From Actinomycetes bacterium (GTDB lineage Bacteria > Actinomycetota > Acidimicrobiia > Acidimicrobiales > Microtrichaceae): 8,588 nt of DNA. A program made the position numbers and the translations under genes. The notes beneath the pieces were generated by a model, which saw nothing but the letters and a program-made list of their open reading frames with translations, had not been told where the DNA came from and did not search any database. This document shows, piece after piece, positions 7,507-8,588 of this stretch (position 1 is its first letter; every line of letters starts with the position of its first letter). The stretch covers positions 1-8,588 of the forward strand of contig JAFAFN010000153.1 of NCBI GenBank assembly GCA_023423475.1, in the 5' to 3' direction.

Positions 7507-8137
7507 GACTAGTGCTCCAAGATCATTTATAACTGATTTAGCAAGTGGTGCAAAGATATATCCAGATGATTTATCAAGAAAAGGTTGGTCTGATTTAAGA
7601 ATAAGTTTATTGGAGGATCAGGGGTTTATTTGTTGCTATTGCCAAAGAAGAATACCTCATAATAACACAAAAAATATTATTGTTAAACCAAAGTCCAAAA
7701 TTGAACATTTCAAATGTCAAGATGATAACCAGGATTTGCAACTAGTTTACGAAAACATGTTTATAGCTTGTAATGGAAATATTGCAACTACTAATCTTAC
7801 TTGTGATAGTAAGAAGGATAATTCTGTTCTAACAAAGGTAAATTTCTCAACCCCAATTGAAAAAGTAATTTACTATACTAAAAATGGACAAATAAAGTCT
7901 AATGACTCGGATTTGCAGAAAGAAATTGATGAAATATTGAATTTAAATGATGAAAACCTAATGAAGTACAGACAAAGTATTTACAATGTTATAGAAAGAA
8001 GTAAAAAAACAATGGGAAAATTGAGAGGAAATTATCAACATCACCTAAAGCGAGAAATTAAACGGTGGGAGTCGAAAGATAACTTAGGGAAATTTAGAGA
8101 GTATAAAGGTGTTGGACTATATTTTTTACATAAATAG
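7490..8137 (+). CDS. ptuB: Septu/retron-type HNH endonuclease (PtuB-like)
   Basis: This 215-aa protein is the probable effector nuclease of the ATPase-nuclease pair. It has the retron/Septu HNH layout: the start MIQINKTSAP typical of the family, a CxxC pair C48/C51 in ICCYCQRR, the catalytic E72-H73 in IEHFKC, N89 in VYENM, C94 in IACNG, and C105-D106 in TCDSKKDN, giving four cysteines able to hold a structural zinc. The rest (about 115-200) is helical and basic, which suits nucleic acid binding. Length fits the usual 200-250 aa of PtuB. The start lies inside the end of the ATPase gene (17-base overlap), supporting coupled synthesis and complex formation. Whether its substrate is phage DNA or RNA cannot be told here; retron-linked homologues have been reported to target tRNA. 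Confidence 0.85.
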   Translation: MIQINKTSAPRSFITDLASGAKIYPDDLSRKGWSDLRISLLEDQGFICCYCQRRIPHNNTKNIIVKPKSKIEHFKCQDDNQDLQLVYENMFIACNGNIATTNLTCDSKKDNSVLTKVNFSTPIEKVIYYTKNGQIKSNDSDLQKEIDEILNLNDENLMKYRQSIYNVIERSKKTMGKLRGNYQHHLKREIKRWESKDNLGKFREYKGVGLYFLHK

Positions 8138-8242
8138 ATTATTCCACAAAACTACAACCTGCAAGACCAGAAAACTAAAACAATAAGCACTGTAATATCA
8201 TTCGCTTCCTGACATTGAAGATGCCAAAAAAAGTAATAAATT

Positions 8243-8479
8243 ATGATACCAAAAGATAAAATACAGCAAATCCACACCATTTGGGATAATTTTATAAAAA
8301 CCAATCGAACCGTATTGGATATCAAAGGTAATGTGCTAGTCAATATAGACGATGCAAGACGAACTGCCATTGTGGAACTCAAAAAATTTATAAATGATTT
8401 TCAAAATGGCGACTCTAATATTTATGAGTTTAAAACCAATGTTGATAGTTATAACAAAAGAAATTATGAATATCCGTAA
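8243..8479 (+). CDS. Hypothetical protein, probable N-terminal stub of a longer gene cut by an IS
   Basis: This 78-codon ORF encodes a hydrophilic, mostly helical polypeptide (MIPKDKIQQIH...) with no motif I can assign. Its regular codon pattern and lysine/asparagine-rich makeup match the neighbouring genes. The frame runs to SYNKRN and then stops after a few codons (YEYP) that seem to belong to the adjoining insertion sequence, so the ORF is probably the 5' remnant of a larger gene. I have a weak impression that similar sequences start longer accessory-region proteins of Bacteroidota, possibly defence ATPases, but I cannot confirm it. It begins 105 bases after the HNH gene; that gap holds no clear terminator or promoter. 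It could be a further cargo gene of the defence region that has been inactivated. Confidence 0.5.
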   Translation: MIPKDKIQQIHTIWDNFIKTNRTVLDIKGNVLVNIDDARRTAIVELKKFINDFQNGDSNIYEFKTNVDSYNKRNYEYP

Positions 8480-8496
8480 AATAGCCTAAAATTGAT

Positions 8497-8504
8497 TAAC
8501 TTTG
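8497..8504 (+). promoter_or_regulatory. -7 promoter box of the IS transposase
   Basis: TAACTTTG is an exact match to the Bacteroidota -7 consensus TAnnTTTG and lies 20 bases before the transposase ATG, giving a leader of about 14 bases. No TTTG-like -33 element is seen at the right distance upstream, so activity may be low, as is common for transposases. Confidence 0.6.
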
Positions 8505-8524
8505 TGATTATTAAATAATTAAGT

Positions 8525-8588
8525 ATGAATTTGTTTAATTTTACAGCCCATTTTGGGACAGAAGAAGATTGTAGAAATCATTTTAAAG
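8525..8588 (+). CDS. IS1595-family (ISXO2-like) transposase, 5' part only
   Basis: The last 64 bases encode the first 21 codons, MNLFNFTAHFGTEEDC followed by RNHFK, then run off the window. The pattern 'F-T-A-x-F-x-T-E-E-x-C-x-x-H-F' is the N terminus that precedes the zinc ribbon of ISXO2-like transposases of the IS1595 family. These enzymes carry a DDE/N catalytic domain and move the element by cut-and-paste; that domain is not visible here. The start is supported by the upstream -7 box and the absence of an earlier in-frame ATG close by. The identification rests on a short stretch, so the family is likely but not proven. Confidence 0.65.
   Translation, partial: MNLFNFTAHFGTEEDCRNHFK

Larger units (their letters stand above)
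8465..8588 (+). mobile_element. Left end of an IS1595/ISXO2-like insertion sequence (runs off window)
   Basis: The segment holds a short A/T-rich leader, a consensus -7 box and the first 21 codons of a transposase of the IS1595 group. The boundary near 8465 is approximate: it is placed where the interrupted ORF loses its reading pattern, close to TATGAATATCCGTAAAATAG, which may be the terminal inverted repeat. The other end, needed to define the inverted repeat and the target duplication, lies outside the window. Confidence 0.6.

Noticed and set aside
5980..8137. Retron system with ATPase and HNH effectors
   Set aside because: No reverse transcriptase ORF with a YADD-type motif and no msr/msd-like structured region exists in the window; only the effector pair is present.
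8138..8242. Terminator or promoter between the HNH gene and the stub ORF
   Set aside because: The best hairpin is a 4-bp CTTC/GAAG stem with no T-run, and no TAnnTTTG box is visible, so nothing is called.
1..8588. CRISPR arrays, tRNA and rRNA genes
   Set aside because: No regularly spaced repeats and no tRNA-like cloverleaf or rRNA core segments were seen on either strand.

Overview
The window (about one third G+C by eye) looks like accessory DNA from a member of the Bacteroidota, most likely a flavobacterium of the Chryseobacterium/Flavobacterium type. The basis is A/T-rich coding sequence, starts without Shine-Dalgarno sites, -7 promoter boxes of the TAnnTTTG type, and Bacteroidota-style Mob proteins. 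No rRNA, tRNA, CRISPR array or housekeeping gene is present. The exact species and replicon (plasmid or integrated mobilizable element) cannot be read from the sequence.

Region 1 (1-1986) is a tightly packed mobilization operon: a MobC-like ribbon-helix-helix relaxosome accessory protein, a relaxase with the HxHxxxN metal site, and a single-pass membrane protein. The genes overlap or abut. Region 2 (1987-2136) is a dense intergenic control segment with a 15-bp palindrome, a 14-bp imperfect palindrome, a perfect 10-bp-stem intrinsic terminator, a repeated TTTACACAAA motif spaced 42 bp apart, and a -7 box lying almost on the next start codon.

Region 3 (2137-8137) is a five-gene, almost gapless defence operon. 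It starts with a small XRE-type regulator, placed like the controller (C) protein of restriction-modification systems. Next is a 753-aa protein joining a PD-(D/E)XK nuclease domain to an N6-adenine DNA methyltransferase, then a two-TRD HsdS-type specificity subunit. This R-M fusion plus S resembles BcgI-like (Type IIB/IIG) enzymes more than classical Type I, because the operon has no helicase-type HsdR. The last two genes are an ABC-type ATPase and an overlapping HNH nuclease, matching the PtuA/PtuB pair of the Septu anti-phage system, which also serves as effector of some retrons; no reverse transcriptase is present here.

Region 4 (8138-8588) is a boundary: a 78-codon ORF that looks like the N-terminal stub of a longer gene runs into the left end of an insertion sequence. 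The last 64 bases encode the start of an IS1595/ISXO2-like transposase, cut by the window edge. Overall the window reads as mobilizable-element DNA carrying a composite R-M plus Septu defence operon under one candidate autoregulated promoter, bounded on the right by an IS insertion.
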